64,000 nucleotides of DNA from Bradyrhizobium sp. CB1650 (GCF_029761915.1 NZ_CP121695.1:7035501-7099500), one strand, 5' to 3'; counted from the stretch's first letter, positions 56,191 through 64,000 are shown. The notes: generated from the sequence alone by a model not told the origin. Numbers and translations are program-made.

Positions 56191-56421
56191 TTAGCGGGAT
56201 TTGGGACCGCCCTGGTAACGCCACGCCCTTGCGCCAATGACCGTAGATGGCTGCTGGGCTGACCCAGAGCGATCATAGGCGAACGCATCATCTGTTCTGC
56301 TCTGCGCGCTTCGCTTGGCCTCGTTCGGCCAATAGTTCTTGTCTGAAACCGTCGAGCCCGCCTGGGCGGTTGCTGACAGGGCCGCCAAAAGCCCGATGGC
56401 AAGAAGGGTTTTCCTCAACAT
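56191..56421 (-). CDS. 76-residue secreted protein under SigF-like promoter
   Basis: A signal peptide (MLRKTLLAIGLLAALSATAQA) precedes a 55-residue hydrophilic mature region ending WRYQGGPKSR. No family recognised. A GTAACC-N16-CGAA promoter lies on the same strand, its -10 ending 52 nt before the start codon, so the gene is a strong candidate target of the adjacent ECF sigma factor. Confidence 0.7.
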   Translation of the reverse strand: MLRKTLLAIGLLAALSATAQAGSTVSDKNYWPNEAKRSAQSRTDDAFAYDRSGSAQQPSTVIGARAWRYQGGPKSR

Positions 56422-56473
56422 TGTTCCGGCTCCATCATGTTCCAAAAGCGCCATTTGCGCTTCTAGTGAGGAG

Positions 56474-56499
56474 TTCGGAGCGAGGCGCCCAGCGGTTAC
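56474..56499 (-). promoter_or_regulatory. ECF/SigF-type promoter before the secreted protein gene
   Basis: On the minus strand GTAACC (56499-56494) and CGAA (56477-56474) are separated by exactly 16 nt. I recall this pattern as the SigF motif of Caulobacter. An identical arrangement stands before the sigma gene itself. Confidence 0.75.
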
Positions 56500-56537
56500 A
56501 AGCTCACGCCGACGTGAAAACCGGCAGCCATGCTCAA

Positions 56538-57179
56538 TCACCAGCGCAGCAGTCGCGGCCCAAGCAGCGCACCTGCGAGTGTGCAGAGCACAATCGTGCC
56601 ACCATACCAGAGGGCCACAAAGGGCAGCGAATCATCTGTGCAGTGAAGGGCGTAAGCAATCGCGCTCACGCCGCCGGCAACGAGCCCGCTGACGGCGCCC
56701 GCGCGAACTAGATCGGTCGGCGCCGCCCTTCGCACCGCCCAGATGATCGCTGCAAAAGGTACGATCGCAATGACTGGAATGGAAATGAGGCATTCGAGCC
56801 ATTGATCTCCCATCACCATCTCGTCCCAGTGCGACCGAGGCGCCTGTGCAAGGCTGATCGCGGCGACGAGGATAATGGCCACAAATGGTATTGCCGCGAG
56901 GACTACAGAAGCTTTTCGTTCCCCTCCCGGGCGCATCAGACGCGCGAGATACATGGATGCCGCGCCCACGATCCCGATTCCGAACGCGAGTTTCAGAACC
57001 AGAAAGATCAGAGCACGAGCCGTCATCAAATCGGTGCGGACGCCGAGTGCCACGAATGCCACGCCAATCGCAAGAACGGTCCCAATCGCGAGCGCGACGG
57101 CGACGCTGCGACTAACGAGACGGCGGTTGACAGGCTCGACGGCTGTGCTCAGCGCGGCGATCAACTCGTCTGTTTTCAT
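56538..57179 (-). CDS. NrsF/DUF1109-type anti-sigma factor
   Basis: A 213-residue inner-membrane protein with about six hydrophobic segments and a short cytosolic N-terminus (MKTDELIAALSTAVEPVNRR). It matches the DUF1109 family (NrsF in Caulobacter; OsrA in Bradyrhizobium), which inhibits its partner ECF sigma factor. Cys130 and Cys180 are at the positions of the cysteines known to be redox-sensitive in such proteins. It overlaps the sigma gene by 4 nt (ATGA), the standard arrangement. Confidence 0.87.
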   Translation of the reverse strand: MKTDELIAALSTAVEPVNRRLVSRSVAVALAIGTVLAIGVAFVALGVRTDLMTARALIFLVLKLAFGIGIVGAASMYLARLMRPGGERKASVVLAAIPFVAIILVAAISLAQAPRSHWDEMVMGDQWLECLISIPVIAIVPFAAIIWAVRRAAPTDLVRAGAVSGLVAGGVSAIAYALHCTDDSLPFVALWYGGTIVLCTLAGALLGPRLLRW

Positions 57180-57733
57180 GGCTTAGCTCCTTGCGCTATC
57201 AATGCCGCCAACGCCTTCAGCCCGCGGTGAATGCTCACCTTCACACCCGATTCCGAAAGCCCGCAGCGCAGCGCTGCTTCGGCTACGCTAAGTCCATCAA
57301 GTTTTACGGCTTCAATGGCGCATTCCATTTTCGCCGGCAGCCTTTTCATCAAACGCCTGACATCAAAGCTGCTTTCGGCGCTGGCGTGATCGTCACGCGC
57401 GGTGATCTCTTCGGCGTCCTCGATCTGGATGTCGGCAGTCGAAGCCCTTGTTCGCCGAAGGAAGTCGATGAATTTGTAGCGCGCTATCGCATGCACCCAG
57501 GGAGTCAATGGCTCCGATGGGTCGTAGGTGTGTCGCTGGATATGGATGGCCAACACGGCTTCCTGAACGAGATCCTCTGCCTCGGCCGCACCTTTTCCGA
57601 TATGCGCGAGCCTGCGCTTGTAGTAGGCCCGCAAATGTCCACTCAAACGCTCGAGCAGCGTGCGGTGCGAAGCCGCATCGCCGTCCTGGCTGGCAAGCAT
57701 GAGTGTCTTTAGCTCTAGCTCCACGGTCATCAT
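57176..57733 (-). CDS. ECF sigma factor (SigF/EcfF type)
   Basis: A 185-residue sigma factor. Region 2 contains AEDLVQEAVLAIHIQRHTYDPSEPLTPWVHAIARYKFIDFLRR, and region 4 is the C-terminal AEAALRCGLSESGVKVSIHRGLKAL. Coupled translation with an NrsF-type anti-sigma and a matching SigF-like promoter 17 nt upstream show an autoregulated system. In relatives the group responds to peroxide, chromate or cadmium. The start could be the ATG at 57733 or 57730. Confidence 0.9.
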   Translation of the reverse strand: MMTVELELKTLMLASQDGDAASHRTLLERLSGHLRAYYKRRLAHIGKGAAEAEDLVQEAVLAIHIQRHTYDPSEPLTPWVHAIARYKFIDFLRRTRASTADIQIEDAEEITARDDHASAESSFDVRRLMKRLPAKMECAIEAVKLDGLSVAEAALRCGLSESGVKVSIHRGLKALAALIAQGAKP

Positions 57734-57750
57734 GCTCGCCTAACAGCTAG

Positions 57751-57776
57751 TTCGGCCATTCACTCCATTTGGTTAC
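57751..57776 (-). promoter_or_regulatory. ECF/SigF-type autoregulatory promoter
   Basis: On the minus strand GTAACC (57776-57771) and CGAA (57754-57751) are 16 nt apart and end 17 nt before the sigma factor ATG. With the copy at 56474-56499, both occurrences in this window sit at plausible distance before genes of one cluster. Confidence 0.78.
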
Positions 57777-57972
57777 AGCTAATCCTGCCAGGGAGCAAAA
57801 AAGCTGATCTTACGAAAGTCTGACTCCATGTAGCCCCCAAGTTCCGATTTGGGTCGCAAGCCGCCGATGACGGCTAAGCCGAGCGACTTCCGGTTGTGCT
57901 CGGAAGCCGACGTTGACGAGCACGAGGTTCGATCCGCGGTCCAGGCGCGATTGCCGATTGGGCCGGGGTCAT

Positions 57973-58743
57973 CTAGGCGATCAACTGCTTTGCGGCGGCC
58001 GAGATCATCACCAGACCGCCGGTGATCACGGCGACGTCGAGGATTGCGGTGTGGATATGCACCGGCATCCGCTCGACAAAGGCCTTTGCGAGGAAGGCAC
58101 CGGGCACCGCCATGCCGCCGATCAGGATCGCAAAGGCGAGCACCTGCGCGGTCACGGCGCCGGCAAGGCCGAACACCGAGATCTTGATCAGGCCGGTGCC
58201 GAGCGAGATCATCGCATCGGTCGCGATCACGGCGGCGCCTTCGAGCCCCGCGGCCATCAGCAGCGAGAGCAGGATCACGCCGGAGCCCGACGTGCCGCCG
58301 ACCAGCACGCCATAGCCGACGGAGCCGGCCGCAAGGCCGCTGTCGCCGATCTTGACCGCACGGCGGCGGAGCACGCGGCGCAAGGGCACGCTCAGGATCA
58401 GCATGCTGCCGATCACGAGCGCGGCGCCGGCATTGGTCAGGCGCGTATAGCCGTAGGCGCCGAACGCGGTCGTCACTGCCGCGCAGGCGAGCACGATCAG
58501 CGCGCGGCGCCGATCGGCGTAGCGGACATAGGCAGCAGCCCGGCTGAGATTGGTGAAGATCGCGGAGATCGCGATGATCGGCACCACCGGCTCGGCGCCG
58601 ACCAGCGGCACCAGCACCAACGGCATCAAGGCGCCGGTGCCGTAGCCGGCAAGACCACCGATGATCGACGCAAACAACGCCATCAACGCCACCAGCAGAA
58701 GCTGAAGAATCGAGATGTCGGCGAAGCCTGAGACGATGGTCAC
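57973..58743 (-). CDS. TauE/SafE (TSUP) family permease
   Basis: A 256-residue inner-membrane transporter of the sulphite exporter TauE/SafE superfamily, with about eight hydrophobic helices. The repeat motifs GGLAGYGTGALMPLVLVPL and GGTSGSGVILLSLLMAAGLEGAAVIATDA mark the two halves. The substrate may be sulphite, sulphoacetate or another anion. The GTG start at 58743 overlaps the cca stop by 4 nt (GTGA on the minus strand), so it ends the five-gene operon. Confidence 0.87.
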   Translation of the reverse strand: MTIVSGFADISILQLLLVALMALFASIIGGLAGYGTGALMPLVLVPLVGAEPVVPIIAISAIFTNLSRAAAYVRYADRRRALIVLACAAVTTAFGAYGYTRLTNAGAALVIGSMLILSVPLRRVLRRRAVKIGDSGLAAGSVGYGVLVGGTSGSGVILLSLLMAAGLEGAAVIATDAMISLGTGLIKISVFGLAGAVTAQVLAFAILIGGMAVPGAFLAKAFVERMPVHIHTAILDVAVITGGLVMISAAAKQLIA

Positions 58744-59996
58744 GTTTTCTGATCGCGGCTGACGCGTGCCGCAGCTTGATCGGCGATGGAGGCGAGCGCC
58801 GTCTCGTCTAGGGGAAAGTCCGCCGCAAGCCAAGCGTCCTCGGCGAGCGTCAGCACGTGCCCGAGCGCGGGTCCTTCCACGAGGCCGCGCGCGATGAAAT
58901 CGGCCGCCTTGAGCGGAAACTTCGGCGCGGTCCAGCGCTGCGGCAGTTCGGCGAGTTCGCGCCAGCGCGATGCATGAACGTCGCCGCCGTCCCGCGCCCA
59001 GGCCAGCAACACGCGATCGTGATAGCGCCCGGCGCCCAACCGATACAACAGCCGCCGCGCATGGGCCTCGTCCTTGGCGGCGAACCGCCACCAGCGATGC
59101 CCCATCGAATCGAGCGCCTTGGCTTCGGCATTGGAGAGCCTCAAGCGTGCGGCGACGCGCTTGGCATCCTCGGTCACGGCCACAGACAGCGCGGCCAGGC
59201 GCCGGGTCGCACTCGCGGGCAGACCGAGCGTGCGCTCGATCGCGATCATCGCCGACAGCGGCCCGGTATAGGCGACGCCGCCGATCAGGGCTTGCAGCAA
59301 GCCGCCCTCGACCATCGCACCGATCGCGGCGGCCGCGCCGCCCGCCACCAGCAGCTTCAGCATCTCCATGCGCACGCGTTCGGCCGAAAGGTTCGCAAGG
59401 CCGGCGCGGCCGCGGATGCAGGCGAGAGAGCCGTCGCGATCGGGCTCACCGACGCCGAAGGCGGCGTGAATGCGGAAGAAGCGCAGGATGCGCAGATAGT
59501 CCTCGGCAATGCGCCGGTCGGGATCGCCGATGAAGCGCACACGGCGCGCGGCAACGTCCGCGAGCCCGCCGACATAATCGTGCACGACGCCGCTCGCATC
59601 CACGGACAATCCGTTCATGGTGAAGTCGCGCCGCTCGGCGTCCCTCAGCCAGTCGCGGCCGAAGGCGACCTTGGCCTTGCGGCCGAACGTCTCGGTATCC
59701 TCGCGCAGCGTCGTGATCTCGTAAGGGTGCCCGTCGATGACGAGCGTGACGGTGCCGTGGTCGACACCGGTCGGCACGCTCTTGATGCCGGCGCTCCTGG
59801 CGCGCCGCATCACCTCCTCCGGCAGCGCCGTGGTCGCAATGTCGATGTCGCCCGGCGACAAGCCGATCAACGCGTTGCGTACGGCGCCGCCGACCACGCG
59901 CGCCTCCTCGCCGTTGGCGTTGAGCAGTTGCAGGACGCGCGCGGTCCCGCCGGAGGTCAGCCAGGGCGCATCGGCAAGCAATGGCTCCGCGCTCAT
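58740..59996 (-). CDS. CCA-adding tRNA nucleotidyltransferase/poly(A) polymerase family
   Basis: A 418-residue class-II nucleotidyltransferase. The catalytic motif VVGGAVRNALIGLSPGDIDIATTA and the DRRDFTMNGL/RFIGDPDRRIAEDYLRILRFFRIHA motifs are complete. It should add or repair the 3' CCA of tRNAs. The call is secure at the family level; a poly(A) polymerase role cannot be fully excluded. It overlaps the TSUP gene and is 10 nt after the DUF6111 gene. Confidence 0.92.
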   Translation of the reverse strand: MSAEPLLADAPWLTSGGTARVLQLLNANGEEARVVGGAVRNALIGLSPGDIDIATTALPEEVMRRARSAGIKSVPTGVDHGTVTLVIDGHPYEITTLREDTETFGRKAKVAFGRDWLRDAERRDFTMNGLSVDASGVVHDYVGGLADVAARRVRFIGDPDRRIAEDYLRILRFFRIHAAFGVGEPDRDGSLACIRGRAGLANLSAERVRMEMLKLLVAGGAAAAIGAMVEGGLLQALIGGVAYTGPLSAMIAIERTLGLPASATRRLAALSVAVTEDAKRVAARLRLSNAEAKALDSMGHRWWRFAAKDEAHARRLLYRLGAGRYHDRVLLAWARDGGDVHASRWRELAELPQRWTAPKFPLKAADFIARGLVEGPALGHVLTLAEDAWLAADFPLDETALASIADQAAARVSRDQKT

Positions 59997-60006
59997 CTCT
60001 CAGCCC

Positions 60007-60270
60007 TTATCTTTCCATGCCCGGCACGAGCTTGCCGTTCTCGACATGGGCGGGAACGTAGGTCGAATCCGGTGCGGCGCCGGAGAAATGCGCGAGCCCG
60101 ATCAGGCCCGCGATCACCAGCACCAGCGCAACCAGCGCAAGGCGAGCGATGGTGTAGATCGGCCAGGACGACTGCACGAACAGGCCGGAACGGGTGGCGA
60201 CCAGGAAAAGCGCATAGACGGCGAATGGGATGAGGAAAATTCCGATCTCGGTCAGCGCCGGCCGGATCAT
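60007..60270 (-). CDS. DUF6111 family membrane protein
   Basis: An 87-residue protein with two hydrophobic helices (IGIFLIPFAVYALFLVATRS and IARLALVALVLVIAGLIGLAHF) and a short C-terminal tail (DSTYVPAHVENGKLVPGMER). The family occurs in Rhizobiales between a Nudix gene and cca. The start overlaps the Nudix stop by 4 nt (ATGA). Function is unknown. Confidence 0.82.
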   Translation of the reverse strand: MIRPALTEIGIFLIPFAVYALFLVATRSGLFVQSSWPIYTIARLALVALVLVIAGLIGLAHFSGAAPDSTYVPAHVENGKLVPGMER

Positions 60271-60938
60271 GACGAATAGATCCGCTCATAAAGCACACGC
60301 AGCATTCCGGCCGTCGCGCCCCAGATGTAGCGTTCCGCAAACGGCATCGCGTAGTAAAATCGCTCCATGCCGCGGAATTCCTTGCTGTGCACCTGGTGGT
60401 TGGTCGGGTTCATCAGGAAGGATAGCGGCACCTCGAACGCATCATCAACCTCGGAATGGTTGATCGAGAGCCGAAAGCCCGGCCGCACCCTGGCGACGGT
60501 CGGCAGGATGCGGAAGCCGAAGGCGGTGCCGTAGAGATCGAGATAGCCGATCGGCTCGACGAAATCGCGCGACAGTCCGACCTCTTCCTCGGCCTCGCGC
60601 AGCGCCGCGTCGAGCGGGGACGCGTCGGTCGCGTCGATCTTGCCGCCGGGAAAGGCGATCTGGCCGGCGTGGTCGCTCAGATGCGCCGAGCGCTGCGTCA
60701 GCAGGACGGTCGGCTCGGGATGGTCGACCACCGCGATGAGGACGGCGGCGGGCCGCACCGGCTGCTCGCGCGCGATAATCTCGAGCATCTTGTCGGTGCC
60801 GGGATCGCCGGAGGCCGGAATGATGTTGGGATCGTAGAGGCCGGGCGGGACGTCGAAACGGAGGCGCGCGTTGGCGCGGGCGAAGAATTCCGCCGCGCCG
60901 GGCGCGACGGGCTCGTTCTTCAGGACAGGCTTGTTCAA
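60267..60938 (-). CDS. CoA pyrophosphatase (Nudix hydrolase)
   Basis: A 223-residue Nudix hydrolase. The Nudix box reads GGKIDATDASPLDAALREAEEEVGL, and the CoA-specific upstream motif is near LLTQRSAHLSDHAGQIAFPGGK. It probably hydrolyses CoA or its derivatives to 4-phosphopantetheine and 3',5'-ADP. Both ends overlap neighbours by 4 nt. Confidence 0.9.
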   Translation of the reverse strand: MNKPVLKNEPVAPGAAEFFARANARLRFDVPPGLYDPNIIPASGDPGTDKMLEIIAREQPVRPAAVLIAVVDHPEPTVLLTQRSAHLSDHAGQIAFPGGKIDATDASPLDAALREAEEEVGLSRDFVEPIGYLDLYGTAFGFRILPTVARVRPGFRLSINHSEVDDAFEVPLSFLMNPTNHQVHSKEFRGMERFYYAMPFAERYIWGATAGMLRVLYERIYSS

Positions 60939-61558
60939 AGTGCGGCCCTCACCTGCTCCGCGTCGGCCATGGCGAAGAATTCGCCGGCCGACTCGACGCC
61001 GAACATCGGCTGGCCATCGACCATCCGCTCCTCGCCCATGTCAACCAGATCGTAGTAGAGCGCGCGGGTGACCTTGGCCCAGAGATCGGCACGCACATGC
61101 AGATAGGGCGTCAATCCGCCGTCGTCAGCCTCTTCGAAGCGGAGCCGGTGCGCGGCGTCGCATGTGACCCAGTCGTCGACATTGGTGCGGAAACACAGCA
61201 CGCGATGGTTGTCGTCGCCGTCCTTCTGCATCTCGACTGCCATGAACGGCGCATCGTCGACGCGGATGCCGACCTTCTCCACCGGCGTGACGAGGAAATG
61301 CTTGCCGTCTTCGCGCTTCAGGATCGTCGAGAACAGGCGGACGAGCGCGGGCCGGCCGATTGGTGTGCCCATGTAGAACCATGTACCATCAGCGGCGATT
61401 CGGATGTCGAGATCGCCGCAGAACGGCGGATTCCAGAGATGCACGGGCGGTAGCCCTTTTTGCGCGCCTTGCGTGTTGCCGGCACTCTTTGCGGCGCTCT
61501 TGGCGGCGGCAGTCAGCCCCTCGAGGCCACGATCGCCGCTCTGCCCTTGGTTCGCCAT
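60935..61558 (-). CDS. DUF1285 family protein
   Basis: A 207-residue soluble protein. After a 40-residue Ala/Lys/Gly-rich N-terminus comes the DUF1285 core, with PPFCGDLDIRIAADGTWFYMGTPIGRPALVRLFSTIL. The family is of beta-barrel structure without a known reaction. It is the first gene of the operon and lies 250 nt from the divergent MoxR gene. Confidence 0.88.
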   Translation of the reverse strand: MANQGQSGDRGLEGLTAAAKSAAKSAGNTQGAQKGLPPVHLWNPPFCGDLDIRIAADGTWFYMGTPIGRPALVRLFSTILKREDGKHFLVTPVEKVGIRVDDAPFMAVEMQKDGDDNHRVLCFRTNVDDWVTCDAAHRLRFEEADDGGLTPYLHVRADLWAKVTRALYYDLVDMGEERMVDGQPMFGVESAGEFFAMADAEQVRAAL

Positions 61559-61625
61559 GGTTTGCCCTGACTTTGTCGTTTGGCACGTTTGGTGCAGGTC
61601 TACGTTGTACGTGGGTGCGCGGTTC

Positions 61626-61649
61626 CACCCCGGACTAGTCCGGTGTGGG
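61626..61649. promoter_or_regulatory. near-perfect 24-nt palindrome between divergent operons
   Basis: CCACCCCGGACTAGTCCGGTGTGG is palindromic except for one pair (C/T), with a perfect 14-nt core at 61630-61643. It stands in the 249-nt intergenic space between DUF1285 and MoxR genes and may be an operator for either. No other structure was seen there. Confidence 0.45.
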
Positions 61650-61807
61650 AGGTCGCCACTTCGTGATGCCGTACATACCCCGAAGCCGATAAGGTGGGGA
61701 TAGGTTAATTCAACGAATACATGGCCTTCCCTGTAAGTCTAGCATGGGGCCCATGTCATGACATGACGACGCAAGCGAGCCGCATGGCAGGTTCAAGGAG
61801 CTGACGG

Positions 61808-62806
61808 ATGGCGGAAAGTGTCGAGAAACTCGAGGACGGAGTGGTCCGTTCGGCCGAGCAGGTGTCGAGCCAGATTCGCGCGGCGAAGGACGCGATCGCG
61901 ACCGTCATCTTCGGCCAGGATCGCGTGATCGAGAACACCCTGGTCACGATCCTCTCCGGCGGCCACGCGCTCCTAATCGGCGTGCCGGGCCTTGCCAAGA
62001 CCAAGCTGGTGGAGACGCTCGGCGTGACGCTCGGTCTCGATGCCAAGCGCATCCAGTTCACGCCCGACCTGATGCCGTCGGACATTCTCGGCGCCGAAGT
62101 GCTCGACGAGAGCACCGCCGGCCGGCGCTCGTTCCGCTTCATCGCGGGTCCCGTGTTCGCGCAGCTTCTGATGGCCGACGAGATCAACCGCGCCAGCCCG
62201 CGCACACAATCGGCGCTGCTGCAGTCGATGCAGGAGCAGCACATCACGGTTGCCGGCGCGCGCCACGACCTGCCGAAGCCGTTCCATGTGCTGGCGACGC
62301 AGAACCCGCTGGAGCAGGAAGGCACCTATCCGCTGCCCGAGGCGCAGCTCGATCGCTTCCTCATGGAGATCGACGTCGACTATCCCGACCGCGACGCCGA
62401 GCGGCGCATCCTGTTCGAGACCACCGGCGCCGAGGAGACGCTGGCCAAGGGATCGATGACGGCGGACGCGCTGATCACCGCACAGCGGCTGGTCCGGCGC
62501 CTGCCGGTCGGCGATTCCGTGGTGGAAGCGATCCTGTCGCTGGTGCGCTCGGCCCGTCCGGGACCCGAGGGCGGCGACGCCGGCAAGTTCATCGCCTGGG
62601 GACCGGGCCCGCGCGCCAGCCAATCCTTGATGCTCGCGGTACGCGCCCGCGCGCTGATCGACGGACGTCTCGCGCCCTCGATCGACGACGTGCTCGACCT
62701 CGCCGAGCCCGTGCTGAAGCACCGCATGGCGCTGACTTTCCAGGCGCGCGCCGAAGGCCGCACGATTCCGGACGTGATCGCGCAATTGAAGACACGGATC
62801 GGTTGA
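61808..62806 (+). CDS. MoxR-type AAA+ ATPase
   Basis: A 332-residue chaperone-like AAA+ ATPase. Walker A is in LLIGVPGLAKTKLVETLG, Walker B in LLMADEINRASPRTQSALLQSMQE, and the sensor region is VLATQNPLEQEGTYPLPEAQLDRFLM. MoxR proteins cooperate with DUF58 and von Willebrand A-domain proteins in complex maturation. The stop codon overlaps the DUF58 start (TGATG). Confidence 0.94.
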   Translation: MAESVEKLEDGVVRSAEQVSSQIRAAKDAIATVIFGQDRVIENTLVTILSGGHALLIGVPGLAKTKLVETLGVTLGLDAKRIQFTPDLMPSDILGAEVLDESTAGRRSFRFIAGPVFAQLLMADEINRASPRTQSALLQSMQEQHITVAGARHDLPKPFHVLATQNPLEQEGTYPLPEAQLDRFLMEIDVDYPDRDAERRILFETTGAEETLAKGSMTADALITAQRLVRRLPVGDSVVEAILSLVRSARPGPEGGDAGKFIAWGPGPRASQSLMLAVRARALIDGRLAPSIDDVLDLAEPVLKHRMALTFQARAEGRTIPDVIAQLKTRIG

Positions 62807-63750
62807 TGGCGGCAGACAACGGGCATACAGCGAAGGAGACCGTAGCGATCCGACGTGCCGATGGCGAAAGCCGCACGCTCGCCGCATCGCTGCCGCGCCT
62901 GGTGCTGGAAGCCCGCCGCATCGCCGCCAACGTCATCCACGGTCTACATGGCCGCCGTCGTGCCGGCTCGGGCGAAAGCTTCTGGCAGTACCGCCGCTTC
63001 GTCTCCGGCGAGCCGTCGCAGAATGTCGACTGGCGGCGCTCGGCGCGGGACGAGCATCTCTATGTCCGCGAGCATGAATGGGAGGCGGCACATACGGTCT
63101 GGATCTGGCCCGATCGCTCGCCTTCGATGGCGTTCGCCTCGAAGCAGGCGCGCGAGTCCAAGCTCGAACGCACGCTGATCGTGGCCTTTGCGCTGGCCGA
63201 GCTGCTGGTTACCGGCGGCGAGCGCGTCGGGATTCCCGGCCTGTTGGCGCCGACCGCAAGCCGCAGCGTCATCGACAAGATGGCGCAGGCGATGCTGCAT
63301 GACGATGCCGACCGGCTGAGCCTGCCGCCGTCCTTCATTCCCTCGGCGCTCGCCGAAACGGTCGTGCTGTCCGACTTCTGGTCGCCGATTGCGGAGATCA
63401 GAACCATGCTTGCCGGGCTTTCCGGCTCGGGTGCCCATGGCACGCTGGTGCAGGTCGTCGATCCCGCCGAAGAAACCTTCCCCTATGCCGGCCGGGTCGA
63501 GTTCGTCGAGCCGGAAGGCTTCGGCATGATCACCGCCGGCCGCGCCGAAAGCTGGGTGCAGGATTACACCGAACGCCTCGCGCTGCATCGCGACCAGATC
63601 CGCGCCGAGACCAACAAGCTCGACTGGCTGTTCGCGACGCATTCGACCGACCGATCGGCCGCAGAACTGCTGCTGTTCCTGCATGCCGGCATGCAGGTGA
63701 GCAAGTCGGGCGCGCGCTCCACCACGATCAAGGCGGGGCCGGCCGCATGA
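62806..63750 (+). CDS. DUF58 domain protein
   Basis: A 314-residue protein. The N-terminal half contains the family core RAGSGESFWQYRRFVSGEPSQNVDWRRSARDEHLYVREHEWE, and the second half is von Willebrand A-like. It forms the second gene of the MoxR-DUF58-BatA operon. The ATG at 62806 overlaps the MoxR stop; a TTG one codon earlier is less likely. Its own stop overlaps the next ATG. Confidence 0.9.
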   Translation: MAADNGHTAKETVAIRRADGESRTLAASLPRLVLEARRIAANVIHGLHGRRRAGSGESFWQYRRFVSGEPSQNVDWRRSARDEHLYVREHEWEAAHTVWIWPDRSPSMAFASKQARESKLERTLIVAFALAELLVTGGERVGIPGLLAPTASRSVIDKMAQAMLHDDADRLSLPPSFIPSALAETVVLSDFWSPIAEIRTMLAGLSGSGAHGTLVQVVDPAEETFPYAGRVEFVEPEGFGMITAGRAESWVQDYTERLALHRDQIRAETNKLDWLFATHSTDRSAAELLLFLHAGMQVSKSGARSTTIKAGPAA

Positions 63751-64000
63751 TGGGATTGCCGCTCGCGTTCACCGAACCGCTGCTCCTGATCGGGCTCGTC
63801 AGCCTTCCCGTGCTGTGGTGGCTGCTCCGCGTCATGCCGCCGCGGCCGCGCCGCATCGAGTTTCCGCCGACGCGCCTCTTGTTCGACATCGCGCCGCGCG
63901 AGGAGACGCCTTCGCGGACACCCTGGTGGCTGACGGCGCTGCGCCTGCTGGCCGCAGCGCTGGTGATCTTCGCCGCCGCAGGTCCGATCTGGAATCCGCA
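63747..64000 (+). CDS. BatA-like/DUF4159 membrane protein (N-terminal part)
   Basis: The first 85 residues of a large membrane protein: an N-terminal helix (EPLLLIGLVSLPVLWWLLRV), the BatA-type segment PPRPRRIEFPPTRLLFDI, and a second helix (WWLTALRLLAAALVIFAAAGPIW). It continues past the right edge. It starts by overlapping the DUF58 stop (ATGA); the following ATG at 63750 is an alternative. The operon is a complete MoxR-type module as far as seen. Confidence 0.85.
   Translation, partial: MMGLPLAFTEPLLLIGLVSLPVLWWLLRVMPPRPRRIEFPPTRLLFDIAPREETPSRTPWWLTALRLLAAALVIFAAAGPIWNP

Noticed and set aside
57900..57945. tRNA-like T-loop word GGTTCGATCC
   Set aside because: The flanking bases do not form a T stem, and no acceptor, D or anticodon arm can be built around it.

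Overview
The window is chromosomal DNA from a high-GC alphaproteobacterium, almost certainly Bradyrhizobium or a very close relative. The evidence is a cytochrome b and c1 fused in one 687-residue FbcH behind a Rieske FbcF, a fused TrpE(G) anthranilate synthase with a trpL-type leader, a CcrM GANTC methyltransferase, an Rsm22-type methyltransferase, and many palindromic intergenic repeats of the kind scattered through Bradyrhizobium genomes. No rRNA, tRNA, CRISPR array, intact insertion sequence or prophage was found.

Layout. 1-8 kb: a KAS II (fabF) gene, a LysE-type exporter, an alpha/beta hydrolase, ispE behind a large TPR lipoprotein-like or periplasmic protein, and ETF-ubiquinone oxidoreductase. 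8-13 kb: a divergent family-4-like uracil-DNA glycosylase, a polytopic glycosyltransferase, rnhB and a PA0069-type radical SAM protein. 13-17 kb: a phosphoketolase-acetate kinase operon with a FixK2/FNR-like box upstream, converging on an RMD1/DUF155 protein and its small zinc ribbon partner. 18-29 kb: a short GT2 glycosyltransferase, a self-regulating MarR-GNAT protein, moaB, a YpfJ-type metallopeptidase, ccrM, two GSTs, a SnoaL/LysR divergent pair, an FAD monooxygenase and a hotdog thioesterase. 29-40 kb: mutY, a DUF721/DciA-like gene, a DsbA-like oxidoreductase, smc, an Rsm22 methyltransferase, a LemA-M48 pair and a tandem of two ParA-like P-loop ATPases of unknown role. 40-51 kb: apt, trpE(G) with its attenuator, a DUF4375 protein, a dienelactone hydrolase, fbcFH, trmL, queE-queD, hemF and a HAD hydrolase.

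51.4-57.9 kb is an accessory stretch: less GC-rich, gene-poor and full of small genes, two related 96-bp repeats, a decayed pseudogene and a truncated response regulator. It ends in an ECF sigma factor/NrsF-type anti-sigma pair. Two copies of GTAACC-N16-CGAA lie on the minus strand here. One precedes the sigma gene and the other precedes a 76-residue secreted protein, so together they define a small, probably redox- or metal-responsive regulon. A cytochrome c with a Gly/Met-rich linker and a Met-rich mini membrane protein sit beside it.

58-64 kb returns to conserved core synteny: a tightly overlapping DUF1285-Nudix-DUF6111-cca-TSUP operon, divergent from a MoxR-DUF58-BatA-like operon that runs off the right edge.

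The least ordinary items are the ECF/NrsF regulon, the WW leader peptide and attenuator before trpE(G), the QueD homologue with Ser at the catalytic Cys position, the uracil-DNA glycosylase that keeps only two of four cluster cysteines, the cell-cycle signals upstream of ccrM, and the orphan ATPase tandem.
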